A stretch of 64,000 nucleotides of DNA from Symploca sp. SIO1C2 (GCA_010672925.1 JAAHFP010000012.1:217252-281251), one strand, 5' to 3'. Shown: positions 1 to 9,561, counted from the first letter of the stretch. A program made the numbers and translations. The notes: generated from the sequence alone by a model not told the origin.

Positions 1-765
1 AAAATCAAGTTGAATTTCATCCATTCCTATCGAATCTATGCCTGTGCCGGAAAGTTTGAGGAAATTGTTGAGAAATTTGGTAAACTCATTGCTACCTAAG
101 ATGCCAAATTCTAAGCCAGAATAATGAGATTCAGCAGGAATTATAGTCAGAACTTTTTTGAACCAGTTAACGACAGGTTGTAATTTTTTGACGTTGCGAT
201 CTACAGCTTCAGTTAAAAATAATTGATTAGGGCGAGTTCCTTGAGCAATAAAGTCTAAAAATTGCTGATTTGTACTCTTTCTTCCTCTGAGGATTGCACC
301 AAATTCTACTGCTGTTTTTTCTTGCTCAGAAGTTGTTCGTTCAAAATAAAGTACTTTTCTTTTTTTGTTGGGAGGTATGCCATAAAGCCATTCTTCACAA
401 ATACGCTTAGCATTTAATTCAAAACCATAAAAGTAGCAGGCATCTTCATAAGTAAATATAAACTCAAAGCTACTAGGCTTTTTACTATAGTCTCCTAGTT
501 TAAATGTAGACACTGGAATTACTTGTCCACTACGTGTTCCTTCGATAATCAAATCTTTGGCAAAATCAATCGCATCAATAAGGTTAGATTTACCTGCTGC
601 ATTAGCACCATAAATAGCAGCTATAGGTAAAACTGATTTTCCCTTACCTGCTGCATCAACAGCAAGATGCTCTACATGGTTCAAGTCATTATTCTCACCT
701 AACATACTCAAGGTGATGGCCTCTTTAAAGGATAGAAAATTTTCTATCGTTACTTGAACTAGCAT
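1..765 (-). CDS. AAA/RecF-like ATP-binding protein (3' end outside window)
   Basis: The minus strand is open from an ATG at 765 to the left edge, giving 255 codons without a stop; the C-terminus is missing. The protein starts MLVQVTIENFLSFKE, the usual opening of AAA_15/COG1106 ATPases, and has a Walker A motif GANAAGKSN at about residues 53-61. Later motifs (signature, Walker B) would lie outside the window. Proteins of this class are SMC/RecF-like ATPases, often found in defence modules beside a small nuclease-like partner such as RloB. No partner is visible upstream, so it would have to lie beyond the edge. The family call is firm; the role is inferred. Confidence 0.85.
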   Translation of the reverse strand, partial: MLVQVTIENFLSFKEAITLSMLGENNDLNHVEHLAVDAAGKGKSVLPIAAIYGANAAGKSNLIDAIDFAKDLIIEGTRSGQVIPVSTFKLGDYSKKPSSFEFIFTYEDACYFYGFELNAKRICEEWLYGIPPNKKRKVLYFERTTSEQEKTAVEFGAILRGRKSTNQQFLDFIAQGTRPNQLFLTEAVDRNVKKLQPVVNWFKKVLTIIPAESHYSGLEFGILGSNEFTKFLNNFLKLSGTGIDSIGMDEIQLDF

Positions 766-1286
766 GGCTCTTCTGCCTTTTTGGAGAACTACATAAGCTT
801 AAGGTAATTAGACCTTAGACAAGCTAACCAAATTCTGATTTGGGAGATTTTTTCTCCTAAATGAGAGTTTTATACTGTTTATCTGCTCTAATCATGTCAT
901 ACCTAGTGCCTATATTCCCTTCTTCGTGATGAGTGATTATAAATCCGCTTTACCAATGATATTTTTACAAAATACAGAGTCTTTGTGCAGAGAAAATTTA
1001 GTGCTTTGTGTAACAAGTCTATAATAACCGGATTTGAATATGATTTCAGCTTTGAGTTTCCATTCCAATTAAAATCGTTGGTTATTGCTGAGACCCAGAT
1101 CATGGCCCATTTGTCAACAGCTTCTAATGAACCGACGTTCTAAATCAAGATTTTGTTGGGACTGGCTTATCAATAATCTCGATAATAAGGAAAATTTTGG
1201 GTAAACTCGTCTCTACCCACAATATCCCCATTGATGTCGGGGCAGGTTTAGTGACACACTGACAACGTTCAGGAGTAACTTACACC
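766..1286. other. Intergenic region with no supported gene
   Basis: This 521-base stretch separates the divergent ATPase and exonuclease genes. It is AT-rich. The only open frame of note is a 66-codon minus-strand frame (903-1103) with no recognisable domain, which I do not accept. The promoters of both neighbours should lie here, but I see no convincing -35/-10 pair. Confidence 0.6.
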
Positions 1287-2279
1287 ATGCCCTATTTTAC
1301 TGACCCTCAAGAAATTCAGGCAGTTATTGCCAAGTGTGCACAAGCCAGAATTCTTTGGCTGGATACAGAAGTAGCTGACTATCAAACTAGTAAGCCGAAA
1401 TTGTCTTTAATTCAAGTTTTGGATAACTATAGTCACCCTGAAGAGAATTACCGGAGTGGGAGACCAAGTTACCCCAAAACCGAGGCAGTCGCAGGTACTC
1501 AAATCTCAGCTTTGTTATGTAGTGCGGATCAAGTCTCCATCTTGGATGTTTTGCACCAGCCAAAACTGGTAGATGAGTTCATTGAAACCATTATGGTTAA
1601 CCCAGCAATTGAGAAAGTCTTTCACAACGCTAGCTATGATGTGAGATTTTTAGGCAAAGGGAAGACCCAAAATATCACCTGCACCTTAGAGATGGCCAAA
1701 AAATTACCTTACTCTCTAGTCCCATTGCCCAATCATAAACTACAAACTCTTGTAGAAAAACTGTGTAATTTGCCACCAGTGGATAAAACGGAACAAGAGA
1801 GTGATTGGGGAAAGCGTCCCCTCAAGACAAATCAATTAAACTATGCGAAGATGGATCCAGTTTATGTAGCTCAGGTGCATCAGCGCCTCTTAGAGCTAAT
1901 TGAACCAGATCCTGCTCAGGAAGATATAGAAGCACTGATACTCAGGTATCGGCAAATCGAAGAGCGATGGAAGCAGCTGGATGCAGAGGTAACTTACATT
2001 AAAAATAGAATCAAGGCTGCGATGAAAACCCAAAAGGTATCAAAGCAAGCCGGTTTCAATCTCTCTAGTTCCCAGCGCACTACCAAAAAAGTACCTTTCA
2101 AACAACTGGCAAACCTGACTCAATCTTTGGAGATTGAATTAGATTTACCTGTAACCTTGACCAAAGAACTACAGCAAAAACTAGGGGAAGCTGTCGAGGA
2201 ACTTCCGATACAAGAGGAAGTCAGTACGTACTGGCGACTATCGATTAAAGATCAAGATGATAATGATCTCCCATTTTAG
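1287..2279 (+). CDS. Ribonuclease D-like 3'-5' exonuclease (DEDDy)
   Basis: The 330-residue protein carries the three Exo motifs of the DEDDy superfamily: Exo I WLDTE (D26, E28), Exo II FHNASYDVRFL (D118) and Exo III YAKMDPVYV (Y186 and D190, spaced Y-x3-D). The nuclease domain fills residues 1-205. Residues 210-330 form a charged, probably coiled tail in place of a clear HRDC domain. It should trim RNA or DNA 3' ends using two metal ions. A small membrane protein starts 16 bases downstream on the same strand and may be co-transcribed. RNase D itself is usually longer with HRDC domains, so I leave the symbol empty. Confidence 0.85.
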   Translation: MPYFTDPQEIQAVIAKCAQARILWLDTEVADYQTSKPKLSLIQVLDNYSHPEENYRSGRPSYPKTEAVAGTQISALLCSADQVSILDVLHQPKLVDEFIETIMVNPAIEKVFHNASYDVRFLGKGKTQNITCTLEMAKKLPYSLVPLPNHKLQTLVEKLCNLPPVDKTEQESDWGKRPLKTNQLNYAKMDPVYVAQVHQRLLELIEPDPAQEDIEALILRYRQIEERWKQLDAEVTYIKNRIKAAMKTQKVSKQAGFNLSSSQRTTKKVPFKQLANLTQSLEIELDLPVTLTKELQQKLGEAVEELPIQEEVSTYWRLSIKDQDDNDLPF

Positions 2280-2295
2280 CAATAGGGGTTAGCGA

Positions 2296-2628
2296 ATGGC
2301 AACTAATAATCACCAGATTTGGTCAAAAAAAATTACTATTATCTGTTCTACTACTGCTGCTACTATATTAGCGTTTTATTTAGGATTAAAAACAGCTAAT
2401 TCTGTTAAAAATGTAAATTTTTCCGATATAGAAAGACCTCTGTATGAACATACAGGGTTAGCTGTTGGCTTTGGTATTGTAACTTTTCCTTTATTCACCG
2501 GATTATTTTTATGGCTAATCTGCAAAGCTACTAATAATCCTGTTTTACCGATTGCGGTGGGGAAAAAGGTTTTTTTATTTTGCTTATTGTTTTATGTTCC
2601 ATTACTTATATTTACTATCACCTTCTGA
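2296..2628 (+). CDS. Small membrane protein of unknown function
   Basis: This 110-residue protein has three hydrophobic segments at about residues 12-30, 53-75 and 88-108, so it is probably an inner-membrane protein. I recognise no family. It begins 16 bases after the RNase D-like gene, which suggests an operon, and its base composition is AT-richer than the neighbour. An array of TAATAAG heptamers follows the stop codon within about 20 bases. Confidence 0.55.
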   Translation: MATNNHQIWSKKITIICSTTAATILAFYLGLKTANSVKNVNFSDIERPLYEHTGLAVGFGIVTFPLFTGLFLWLICKATNNPVLPIAVGKKVFLFCLLFYVPLLIFTITF

Positions 2629-2650
2629 ATTATTGAATAGGGATTGCTGA

Positions 2651-2678
2651 ATAAGTAATAAGTAATAAGTAATAAGTT
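2651..2678. repeat. Tandem heptamer array (ATAAGTA)x4
   Basis: Four perfect tandem copies of a 7-bp unit lie in the gap between two convergent genes. The unit contains TAA, so the array stops translation in every plus-strand frame. The same unit recurs at 57649-57676. It is one of many short tandem heptamer families in this window. Confidence 0.85.
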
Positions 2679-2708
2679 AAGAGTTCAGGAGGAATTTACC
2701 GGTAAAAG

Positions 2709-2734
2709 TAGAGACGTGCTATGTCACGTCTCTA
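2709..2734. terminator. Hairpin between convergent genes, possible bidirectional terminator
   Basis: TAGAGACGTG (2709-2718) and CACGTCTCTA (2725-2734) form a perfect 10-bp stem around a 6-base loop. It lies between the 3' ends of the small membrane protein gene and msrP. A related hairpin at 55386-55413 has GCG/CGC where this one has GTG/CAC, so the pairing is kept although the sequence changed. No strong T-run follows, so termination is an inference; it may equally be a dispersed repeat. Confidence 0.45.
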
Positions 2735-2749
2735 TTGCCCATATTATTC

Positions 2750-3748
2750 TCATCCAACATATAAACTTGCTACATATTCCCCATAACCGTTATAAGGAAG
2801 AGTAGGGCGTTTTTCCCAGGATAAATCTGGTCCTTTGCTGATAAATTTTTCTGTCGCTTGTGACCAACGAGGGTGAGGCTTGTCAGGATTCACATTCCCT
2901 TCAAAATCATATTCGTGAGAATCGATGGTATTCCAGTAGGTGGCTGGCTGGGTGGCCACAAACTCAACTTTTACAATGGATTTAGCTCCCTTAAAGCCGT
3001 ATTTCCACGGTAATACGGCACGAATTGGTGCGCCATGCTGCTTTGGTAGAATATGACCGTAGATGCCAACAGCAAAAAAGGCTAATTCATTGGCCATTTC
3101 TTCAATACGTAAGCCTTCTGTGTAAGGCCAAGGCAAGGAACCAATATGCAACCCAGGGCCAGGGGTAATTTCGGAGTCGTAGAAGGAAGTAAATCGCACA
3201 AATTTGGCTTGGGCAGTTGGTTCCACCGCTGCTATCAATGACTTCATGGGGAAACCAATCCAGGGTAGCACCATTGACCAGGCTTCAACACAGCGGAAGC
3301 GATAGATACGTTCCTCTAAAGGAAATTCTTTCTTGAGGTCATCTAAATCATAAGTCCGAGGATTGTTCACCAAACCGGTAACTTCCACCTTCCAGTCTTC
3401 CGTTGGTAAATTTTGAGCTTTAGGCCAAATTGACTTGTTACCGCCAAACTCATAGAAGTTATTGTACCTGCCAGCTAGGGACTGATCTGTCATCGGTCGG
3501 TCAACTTGTGCAAAAGCGGGATTAGTGTCTACTGGCTGTAAACTAGCTGTATCTAAAGATGCTGCCAGTGCGCTATTAGCTTCCGAGGATTGTTCACAAC
3601 CTAAAATTGGCATGATGCTTGCCCCCAAGGTTGCGCCAACTAAGGTTTTCAGCAGGCGACGCCGGTTAAAATAAGCTGTTTCTGAGGTTACTTGTGACTC
3701 TGGCATTTCCCAGGATTTGGGCAGGCGGATAATGGTCATTGGAGGCAT
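2750..3748 (-). CDS. msrP: Protein-methionine-sulfoxide reductase catalytic subunit MsrP
   Basis: This is the 332-residue periplasmic molybdoenzyme (formerly YedY) that reduces methionine sulfoxide in exported proteins. A twin-arginine signal is visible (NRRRLLKTLVGATLG, about residues 28-42), as expected for a folded cofactor enzyme exported by Tat. The molybdenum-ligand cysteine lies in YRFRCVEAWSMVLPW (C153), and the sulfite-oxidase fold runs on to residue 330. The length is normal. Its usual membrane haem partner MsrQ is not next door, so electrons must come from an unlinked MsrQ or another donor. A second ATG at residue 4 is a possible start. Confidence 0.93.
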   Translation of the reverse strand: MPPMTIIRLPKSWEMPESQVTSETAYFNRRRLLKTLVGATLGASIMPILGCEQSSEANSALAASLDTASLQPVDTNPAFAQVDRPMTDQSLAGRYNNFYEFGGNKSIWPKAQNLPTEDWKVEVTGLVNNPRTYDLDDLKKEFPLEERIYRFRCVEAWSMVLPWIGFPMKSLIAAVEPTAQAKFVRFTSFYDSEITPGPGLHIGSLPWPYTEGLRIEEMANELAFFAVGIYGHILPKQHGAPIRAVLPWKYGFKGAKSIVKVEFVATQPATYWNTIDSHEYDFEGNVNPDKPHPRWSQATEKFISKGPDLSWEKRPTLPYNGYGEYVASLYVG

Positions 3749-3838
3749 TGTATTGGGTTAAGTACTATTCTAGGCTGCTGTAGTTGATCAGCTACCCTTG
3801 TCATAGGCGATCGCATTTTCTTGTAGCCTGAGTTCAAG

Positions 3839-4186
3839 TTATAAAGGGAGATATTGAACCCAGTTGGCAAAATCTTCCGGATCGGATATTTTGGCAATTA
3901 ATTCTAAGTCGCGGACACAATTGCCAATGGAAACAGACATTTGGTGAGCATAGATGACACCAGCAAAATTTATTCCCTTAGCTTGACGGTGATGTGCTTC
4001 AATAGGTAAATCCTCGTCTTGCGAAAACATGATTCGTCCCAGTTCGGTAGCTCGGTCAAGTAAAATGGGATCGGCATAACCACTACGATTATCTTCTTGA
4101 ACAGTTAATACATCAATACCAAGCCGACGCAAGCCATTGGTAATTGCTAGAGGAACTTGCTCATCCATATATAGGGCTATGCTCAT
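3839..4186 (-). CDS. DUF5615 PIN-like protein, probable toxin
   Basis: The 115-residue protein matches the DUF5615 (Mut7-C-like PIN fold) pattern. An N-terminal acidic site is followed by a small hydrophobic core (ALYMDEQVPLAITNGLRRLG), and an acidic SQDEDLP motif sits near residues 54-60. Such proteins are predicted RNases and are commonly paired with DUF433 proteins. Its ATG at 4186 overlaps the stop of the upstream DUF433 gene by 4 bases (ATGA), showing translational coupling. The toxin role is inferred from the pairing. Confidence 0.8.
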   Translation of the reverse strand: MSIALYMDEQVPLAITNGLRRLGIDVLTVQEDNRSGYADPILLDRATELGRIMFSQDEDLPIEAHHRQAKGINFAGVIYAHQMSVSIGNCVRDLELIAKISDPEDFANWVQYLPL

Positions 4187-4500
4187 TTCAATAGTCCTTG
4201 CACCCGCAGCTTTTTAACGATGGGAGATTCTCCTGCCTCTCGACGTGCTTGTTGAGCCCATTGTTTAATCCTCTCTATTTCAGCATCGAGTTCTTCTTTG
4301 TAATCCCAGTAGTAAGCCAATGCTGAATAAATTTTGCTCATCGAAATATGAGGATAGTTAGCATGTAATTCTTCTGGACTCCAACCGTAAGCTTTGAATG
4401 ATGTAACCAATTCAATCACCTTCATCGTGGTTCCGGCGATGAACGGCACTTGGCGCTCATCGAGTTGGATGTGTTTGTATTCAGTGGTTGTGAGTGTCAT
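4183..4500 (-). CDS. DUF433 protein, probable antitoxin
   Basis: This 105-residue protein has the DUF433 core: a conserved stretch around QVPFIAGTTMKVIELV (about 17-32) and a helix-turn-helix-like region containing WSPEELHANYPHISMSKIYSALAY split over residues 40-64. DUF433 proteins are small DNA-binding antitoxin-like proteins. It lies upstream of, and overlaps by 4 bases, the DUF5615 gene, which is the usual antitoxin-first order. The pair probably autoregulates its own promoter upstream of 4500. Confidence 0.8.
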   Translation of the reverse strand: MTLTTTEYKHIQLDERQVPFIAGTTMKVIELVTSFKAYGWSPEELHANYPHISMSKIYSALAYYWDYKEELDAEIERIKQWAQQARREAGESPIVKKLRVQGLLK

Positions 4501-4596
4501 TGTGTGTCGTTTGATTTGTAAGTTTCAATTATCTCAATACAATCAAAATTCTGGTGTGACCTACCTCTTAATATTCTAGATGATGTTAGTTTTTAC

Positions 4597-7101
4597 TCAT
4601 AACCTCAGGGGAGGACTACCATAATCTCTTACACGTAATAGCTTTGTAAGAACCGATTCAGGATCAGTTCCTGGTGCGAGAGTAAACAACACATTTGTTG
4701 AGTTACAAACCCTACCTGGTTCACCAGTAGCACATATTGCAGATTGACCATTCAATTGACCATGCGTGATATAACCAAGCATGCCGTTATTCTGGAAAAT
4801 TTGGAACCTACGAGAGACTTGTATACAGCGCTCTCTATGAGACAAAAGATTTTTTTGGGAAGTCCATTGAATTACAGGTACTGAACCTGTTGAGCCACCA
4901 GCAAAAGTAGTGTAAACGTCCTTGAGCTTACTACAGAAGAAGTTTACCTCTATTGGTTTTATTACTGTCGATATTGAACTCAATTTATCAATCGGAATTC
5001 CTAGAGCTAAACTCGTAGTCAAATCAGCTATACCTTGTCTATTAATTCCAATGACGTAACCATCATTGGTAATTACTGGACTACCCTTAATACCTGGTTT
5101 AATAAATTCTAGGTTATAAGTTAAAGCATCACCATCCTCCGACTCTCGTGATTTCCTCACAATTCCTCCCTTTGCCAGAGTAAAGATAGGTTCTTCAGCT
5201 TGTTGGTTATCGTTTGACCAGCCAGCTACATAAATTGGTATATCTTCCTTTAATAGCTTGGGATTTCTTATCCGAGCAATATTGTAATTTTTGTTACTAG
5301 TAAACTTTAAAATTGCTAATCCTTCTCCTGGCATCACTGGAATAAGTGTAGAGTCCAAGGGATACAACTGATTATCATAAGTCCAGATAGAATGTTTATC
5401 AGGCTTATTGACTACATCTTCGCTAGTGAGTACAGTGTAAGTGTTTTCTTGTCGAGCAATAATTACCCCTGAGCCTTGATGTTGCGAGTCATCAGATACA
5501 ATACTCACCGTAATTTTTCTGGCGGCAGCGATAAGGTCAACCTCAAGATTGATTTGACGTGCAGCTAATGCTTTATTTATATTTTCTAGTTTTGCTCTTG
5601 CCGACTTTGCCTCTTGCTGTGCTTGGCTGACTTCTGTATTAGAAGTAGCCAATTTTTGCTCTGATTCTGCAACCTTTCGTTGTGCCGAGACACTTGTTAT
5701 TGCTGCTACCACTAAAGTAACAATTAGTACAACAAAACCTATACCCATCCTGCGATTAGCTTTCCGATTTGCCTCAGCTAAAATCTGCTTTGCCTGTCTC
5801 TCCGCATCCAAAGCAATTTGAATTCCCCGCTTTTCCAGATCCTGACAAGCAGCTAAAAACTGATAATCCTGATCACTTAAACTCTTATCTGCTGCCCATA
5901 CCTGAGCATCCCGTAACACTTGCCCTCGCAACAACCAGGATTCATCTTGACAATCTGAAGCTAACCAACCAGTTATCTCCTTACCATAAGGGCGTAAAGC
6001 TGCTAACGCCTTGTCAACCCAACTTTGATTAAAAACTGCCTGATAAATTGGGTTATAAACCCTTAACTTACTCTGTCGCTCAACAACCAACCCCGATATC
6101 CGCAATTCAATTTGCTCCAAACTGTCATCAGCAACAATCTCTCCCTGCTGTAAAATTTGTTGATAGAGCCCCAGCCACTTACCACAACGTTGCTCATTTC
6201 CCAGAATGCGATCGCGTATTGTCTGCAAATGTCCCAGCTCATCCTGAGATTCCCAATTTTCAATAATACGCGATCGCACTAACTTCTCAATCCCCTCCTT
6301 CTCAGCACCCGCAGTAATCTGATCTTCTGAATCTATTACTAATTGACAAAGCTTCTGAGTTAGAAAAGGTTGCCCACCAGTCCAAAACAACACCTGTACC
6401 ATAACTGATTGAGGATTGCTGACTTTTCCCTCCAATCCCCTAACTAGAGGCTGCACCTGTTCCAACTCAAAACCCTGCAACTCCACTGCCTTACCAATAT
6501 TAAAAGGAGTTTTGCTAGGGTCTTGCATCAAATCCAAAGGAGTCGCCACCCCCAACAGGGCAAAAGTCAGGCGCTTGAAGGCTGGATTACTAGCACGTTT
6601 GTTGTAGAAAGAGCGAATTAGAGCAAAAAAATCGTCCTTGAAGTCTAATTGGAGAACATTATCGATTTCGTCAATAAAAATAACAATCTGTTGCTCAACC
6701 TCTTCCAGCAGAACCCTTTCGATAAACTCACTCAAACACTGCACTGGAGAAAGGCACTCTCTCTCATTCCACCAACTGCGCTGCTCAAATTTGTCCCATA
6801 ATTCAAAAATACCTACGAGTAGCCGGATAAATCCCCCATACCACTGCTGCGGGGTGACTCCTTGAGTGCCAATCTCCGTCAAATCGATATCCGCACAGGC
6901 TATCCCTGCTCTTTCCAGCTTCTGCATGGTGCGCACCCGCAAGCTAGACTTACCCATCTGCCGGGAATTCAGCACATAACAAAACTCTCCAGCCTTAAGC
7001 CACTGTTCAAATTCCCCATCCGCTTGCCGCTTTACATAGCTATCTGCATCCGGTGGCAGGTTTCCTCCAACTTTGTATATCGATTTTGGTATTGCCCTCA
7101 T
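4597..7101 (-). CDS. AAA ATPase - TM - degenerate trypsin fold - COP23 fusion protein
   Basis: This 834-residue protein joins four parts. Residues 1-370 are a cyanobacterial AAA-like (AAA_35) NTPase with Walker [11 protein letters not shown] (45-54) and Walker [13 protein letters not shown] (139-150, acidic residues intact). One membrane segment follows (about 453-472), then a coiled coil (473-520). Residues 528-705 look like a trypsin-like fold, but the triad is gone: VLTSEDVV has Asp where His is expected (D562), GEGLAILKF has Gly for Asp (G594), and GIKGSPV has Lys for Ser (K672). Residues about 720-834 match a COP23 domain ([22 protein letters not shown]). ATP binding looks intact; the protease part is probably a binding module. 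It is likely a sensor or conflict-type protein. Domain calls are from motif memory. Confidence 0.78.
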   Translation of the reverse strand: MRAIPKSIYKVGGNLPPDADSYVKRQADGEFEQWLKAGEFCYVLNSRQMGKSSLRVRTMQKLERAGIACADIDLTEIGTQGVTPQQWYGGFIRLLVGIFELWDKFEQRSWWNERECLSPVQCLSEFIERVLLEEVEQQIVIFIDEIDNVLQLDFKDDFFALIRSFYNKRASNPAFKRLTFALLGVATPLDLMQDPSKTPFNIGKAVELQGFELEQVQPLVRGLEGKVSNPQSVMVQVLFWTGGQPFLTQKLCQLVIDSEDQITAGAEKEGIEKLVRSRIIENWESQDELGHLQTIRDRILGNEQRCGKWLGLYQQILQQGEIVADDSLEQIELRISGLVVERQSKLRVYNPIYQAVFNQSWVDKALAALRPYGKEITGWLASDCQDESWLLRGQVLRDAQVWAADKSLSDQDYQFLAACQDLEKRGIQIALDAERQAKQILAEANRKANRRMGIGFVVLIVTLVVAAITSVSAQRKVAESEQKLATSNTEVSQAQQEAKSARAKLENINKALAARQINLEVDLIAAARKITVSIVSDDSQHQGSGVIIARQENTYTVLTSEDVVNKPDKHSIWTYDNQLYPLDSTLIPVMPGEGLAILKFTSNKNYNIARIRNPKLLKEDIPIYVAGWSNDNQQAEEPIFTLAKGGIVRKSRESEDGDALTYNLEFIKPGIKGSPVITNDGYVIGINRQGIADLTTSLALGIPIDKLSSISTVIKPIEVNFFCSKLKDVYTTFAGGSTGSVPVIQWTSQKNLLSHRERCIQVSRRFQIFQNNGMLGYITHGQLNGQSAICATGEPGRVCNSTNVLFTLAPGTDPESVLTKLLRVRDYGSPPLRL

Positions 7102-7109
7102 CTGATGAT

Positions 7110-7502
7110 TTATGATGAAACTTGAACCAGTTTTGCTCCTAGAACTTTTGCTATTTCCACCTTTTCCAATTCTCCTTTAGCTACTTTGACGGTTAACTCA
7201 AATAACTCTTCATTGGATAGGTCAAGATTGTAGCCATTTAACCTGATAAAAGTTTCTGTAACACCAAGAGCAGTACGTTTGTTACCATCTTCAAAAGCGT
7301 GATTCTTTGCTAAGTGATAGAGATATGCTGAGGCTTGCTCGGCAATTGTGGGATGCAAAAGCTCGCCAAGAAAGGTCTGCTGTGGTTGAGCAAGAGCTGA
7401 TTCCAACAAACCCTCATCCAAAATACCTGGCCTTCCACCAAACTTGTTGATCAGATACTTATGGATTGCTATTACAACATCTTTATCAAGAAATTTAGGC
7501 AT
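7110..7502 (-). CDS. doc: Doc-family (death-on-curing) toxin
   Basis: The protein carries the Fic/Doc signature [12 protein letters not shown] near the middle. In this family it modifies a translation factor (Doc phosphorylates EF-Tu). I place the start at the ATG at 7502 ([10 protein letters not shown]), giving 130 residues, the normal Doc length. That ATG overlaps the end of the antitoxin gene by 8 bases, which suits coupled translation. An upstream start at 7538 would add 12 residues inside the antitoxin gene and is less likely. It sits 8 bases upstream of the AAA/pseudo-trypsin gene. Confidence 0.88.
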   Translation of the reverse strand: MPKFLDKDVVIAIHKYLINKFGGRPGILDEGLLESALAQPQQTFLGELLHPTIAEQASAYLYHLAKNHAFEDGNKRTALGVTETFIRLNGYNLDLSNEELFELTVKVAKGELEKVEIAKVLGAKLVQVSS

Positions 7503-7722
7503 CTGCAAGACGTTGATAAACCTCTTTTCGCTCAGCAACAGATTCCAAGAAAGCCTGAAAAGCCTCAGATTTTTCTAGATCAGTATTTGCCTTTTCTACT
7601 GGAGTATCTTCTGGATTGAGTACTAAAACAACCTGATGTTTGCCTGTCTGACAATTTTCTGGTAACTGGATGGTCAAGCGGCGGTCTTCAGAAATGTCTA
7701 TCTCTAGCTGTAAGGTAATCAT
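7495..7722 (-). CDS. Probable antitoxin of the Doc pair
   Basis: This 75-residue acidic protein precedes and overlaps the Doc toxin gene by 8 bases, the standard antitoxin position. The N-terminal half is beta-rich (LQLEIDISEDRRLTIQLP); the C-terminal half is helical and charged (FQAFLESVAERKEVYQRL) and would be the part that clasps the toxin. I do not recognise a Phd DNA-binding motif, so it belongs to a different antitoxin family. The role is inferred from context. Confidence 0.7.
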   Translation of the reverse strand: MITLQLEIDISEDRRLTIQLPENCQTGKHQVVLVLNPEDTPVEKANTDLEKSEAFQAFLESVAERKEVYQRLADA

Positions 7723-7898
7723 GTTGTCTATCTTTGGTCATTTTCTAAATATTGTTGCCTGATTCGGTAGTGACTAGCCAACTCGTTGTGCTAATTGACT
7801 GACAAAAGCTCTGCAAACTTTATGATAACATTCCTGTAGCGGGAGACTGTGGGGAAGTTAAGATGCGGGTAATATCTCTGACTTCTTGAAAGCGATAG

Positions 7899-7934
7899 CG
7901 AGACCCAACAAAGTCTGGCGGATGTTGGGTCTCG
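7899..7934. repeat. 12-bp inverted repeat (dispersed-repeat type hairpin)
   Basis: CGAGACCCAACA (7899-7910) and TGTTGGGTCTCG (7923-7934) pair perfectly around a 12-base loop. A partial direct copy of the left arm (CGACCCAACC) follows at about 7942. It lies in the 271-base gap below the CHAT gene. There is no T-run, so I favour a dispersed palindromic repeat over a terminator. Confidence 0.6.
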
Positions 7935-7993
7935 TTGCCTCGACCCAACCTACATTTATTACACATTTTTAGTCGTGTCGCGCCAGTACATTC

Positions 7994-9538
7994 TTAGGAA
8001 AAAGCTAAGCAATCGCTAAAATAAACACGATACAAATTACAACGGGGTGTTACATCATTACCCCGACGACGAACTAACCCCATACTATCTAGCTTATATG
8101 CCTGGGTTGATGCCAATCGCACAGTATCAGTTGCCGTAACTACCAGTTTTAGTGCTTCCTTTAATTCTGCATCCTGTTGAATCACACCCCAATGTCGTCG
8201 CAGATGGTTACGATAAATTCCTGCTTCTGTAGTAGCTGCTTGTAAAAGTTGTTCCAAGGATGTATTGTGATAACTTCTGAGATGAGAGAATGCCTCACTC
8301 ACCAGATAAGGATGCCCTCCTACCATATCCATTAATTGGGTAACTTCAACAGCAGTCAAATTCAACTGGTAACGTTTTGCCAACTCTTCCACCTGTTCCC
8401 TGGTCAATTCTGGCAATTCTATCTGCACCCCAACATTAAACGGCGATTCATTAATCTTCAGAGGAATATAAACTTCTGTCGAATGCACCACTACTAAACG
8501 CAATCTTTGCCATAGTCTGCGGGTTGTTGCCTTTTCGTGCCAAGCTCGCAATAATCCCAAAAACTCCGAGGCAATGGCAGAATAGGGGAAAACTAGATCC
8601 ACATTATCCAAGCATAAAACTAAGGGACTATCAACTTGAGGCAACAGATAGCTTTCAAAATAGGCTGTAGAGTTCACCTTACTAGTGGAAAATCGTTCAT
8701 CCCAAGAATCAGCTAACTTATTAGGTAACTGCAACTCCTGAGTAATTCTCACACAAAACCACTGCAAAAATTTATCCAAGCTACCAAAATCCATCTCTTC
8801 TGCCAGATTAAGATCTAAATGCACGGTGCGGTAGCCTTGTCGCTCACTTCTCGCCAGAACCCTTGCCATCAAAGAGGTTTTACCCATCTTCTGGGGGGCT
8901 TTAATCCGAACTAGGGAACCCCGTTGCAAGAGAGTTTCGTAACAGCGAGATTCAATCTTGGGATGTTCCACATAAAGAGGAGACTCTGGTTGCTGCAGAG
9001 TTGGAGTTAAATACTCCGGAATCCCCGCCAGCCTAATAGCATTACAGCCCAATTTATAGGCAGTCTCTACTGTTCTACCAGCTCCCAACCCATCATAAAA
9101 GCCCACAGCAAATTGAATCGCTGCCTTATCTCCAATTGCCTGATTCATGCCAATGACATAATCAACATGTTGGCAAATTGCCTGAGCCTGCACTTGGGAA
9201 TAGCAAGCATTGAGCAAAACACATTCAATCTTACCGACAAACAACTCAAACAACTCAGCCAAAGCTGCTGCCGTTACCAACTGTCCTTGCCCTGAGTCAT
9301 TCTCCAGGAGCAAACCGGGCTCTCCTGCCCCATGTCCGGAAAAATGGACAATCTCTGGCTCGTGATCCAACATAGCACGGCGCAAGTCTTCAGGACGCAC
9401 TGCCCATTTCTGCACTAGGACAAATTGCTCCCGTTTTCTAGCTCTTTCTAATCCCGCTGCAATATCCCGCACCTCTTGATCTAAGCGCAGAGGTGAAGTA
9501 CCTTGGGGATTCGCTGCCAGAATTAGAATCTTTTTCAC
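7994..9538 (-). CDS. CHAT protease - AAA-like ATPase fusion
   Basis: The 514-residue protein begins with a CHAT (caspase HetF-associated with TPRs) peptidase domain. Its catalytic dyad is visible: His in VHFSGHG (H69) and Cys in LLNACYS (C112). Residues 185-505 are an AAA-like (AAA_35) domain with Walker A KAPQKMGKTSL (213-223). The Walker B reads LVLCLDNVD, with Asn312 where family members usually have Glu, so ATP may bind but be hydrolysed poorly. CHAT-NTPase proteins are thought to act in programmed cell death or defence signalling. It lies in a minus-strand run with the Doc module and the pseudo-trypsin ATPase. No WD40 or TPR sensor repeats are present, so the trigger is unknown. Confidence 0.85.
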   Translation of the reverse strand: MKKILILAANPQGTSPLRLDQEVRDIAAGLERARKREQFVLVQKWAVRPEDLRRAMLDHEPEIVHFSGHGAGEPGLLLENDSGQGQLVTAAALAELFELFVGKIECVLLNACYSQVQAQAICQHVDYVIGMNQAIGDKAAIQFAVGFYDGLGAGRTVETAYKLGCNAIRLAGIPEYLTPTLQQPESPLYVEHPKIESRCYETLLQRGSLVRIKAPQKMGKTSLMARVLARSERQGYRTVHLDLNLAEEMDFGSLDKFLQWFCVRITQELQLPNKLADSWDERFSTSKVNSTAYFESYLLPQVDSPLVLCLDNVDLVFPYSAIASEFLGLLRAWHEKATTRRLWQRLRLVVVHSTEVYIPLKINESPFNVGVQIELPELTREQVEELAKRYQLNLTAVEVTQLMDMVGGHPYLVSEAFSHLRSYHNTSLEQLLQAATTEAGIYRNHLRRHWGVIQQDAELKEALKLVVTATDTVRLASTQAYKLDSMGLVRRRGNDVTPRCNLYRVYFSDCLAFS

Positions 9539-9561
9539 TAGTGAAATCAGTATTGTAGCAA

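Noticed and set aside
903..1103. 66-codon minus-strand frame
   Set aside because: No domain, no convincing ribosome site, AT-rich intergenic composition.
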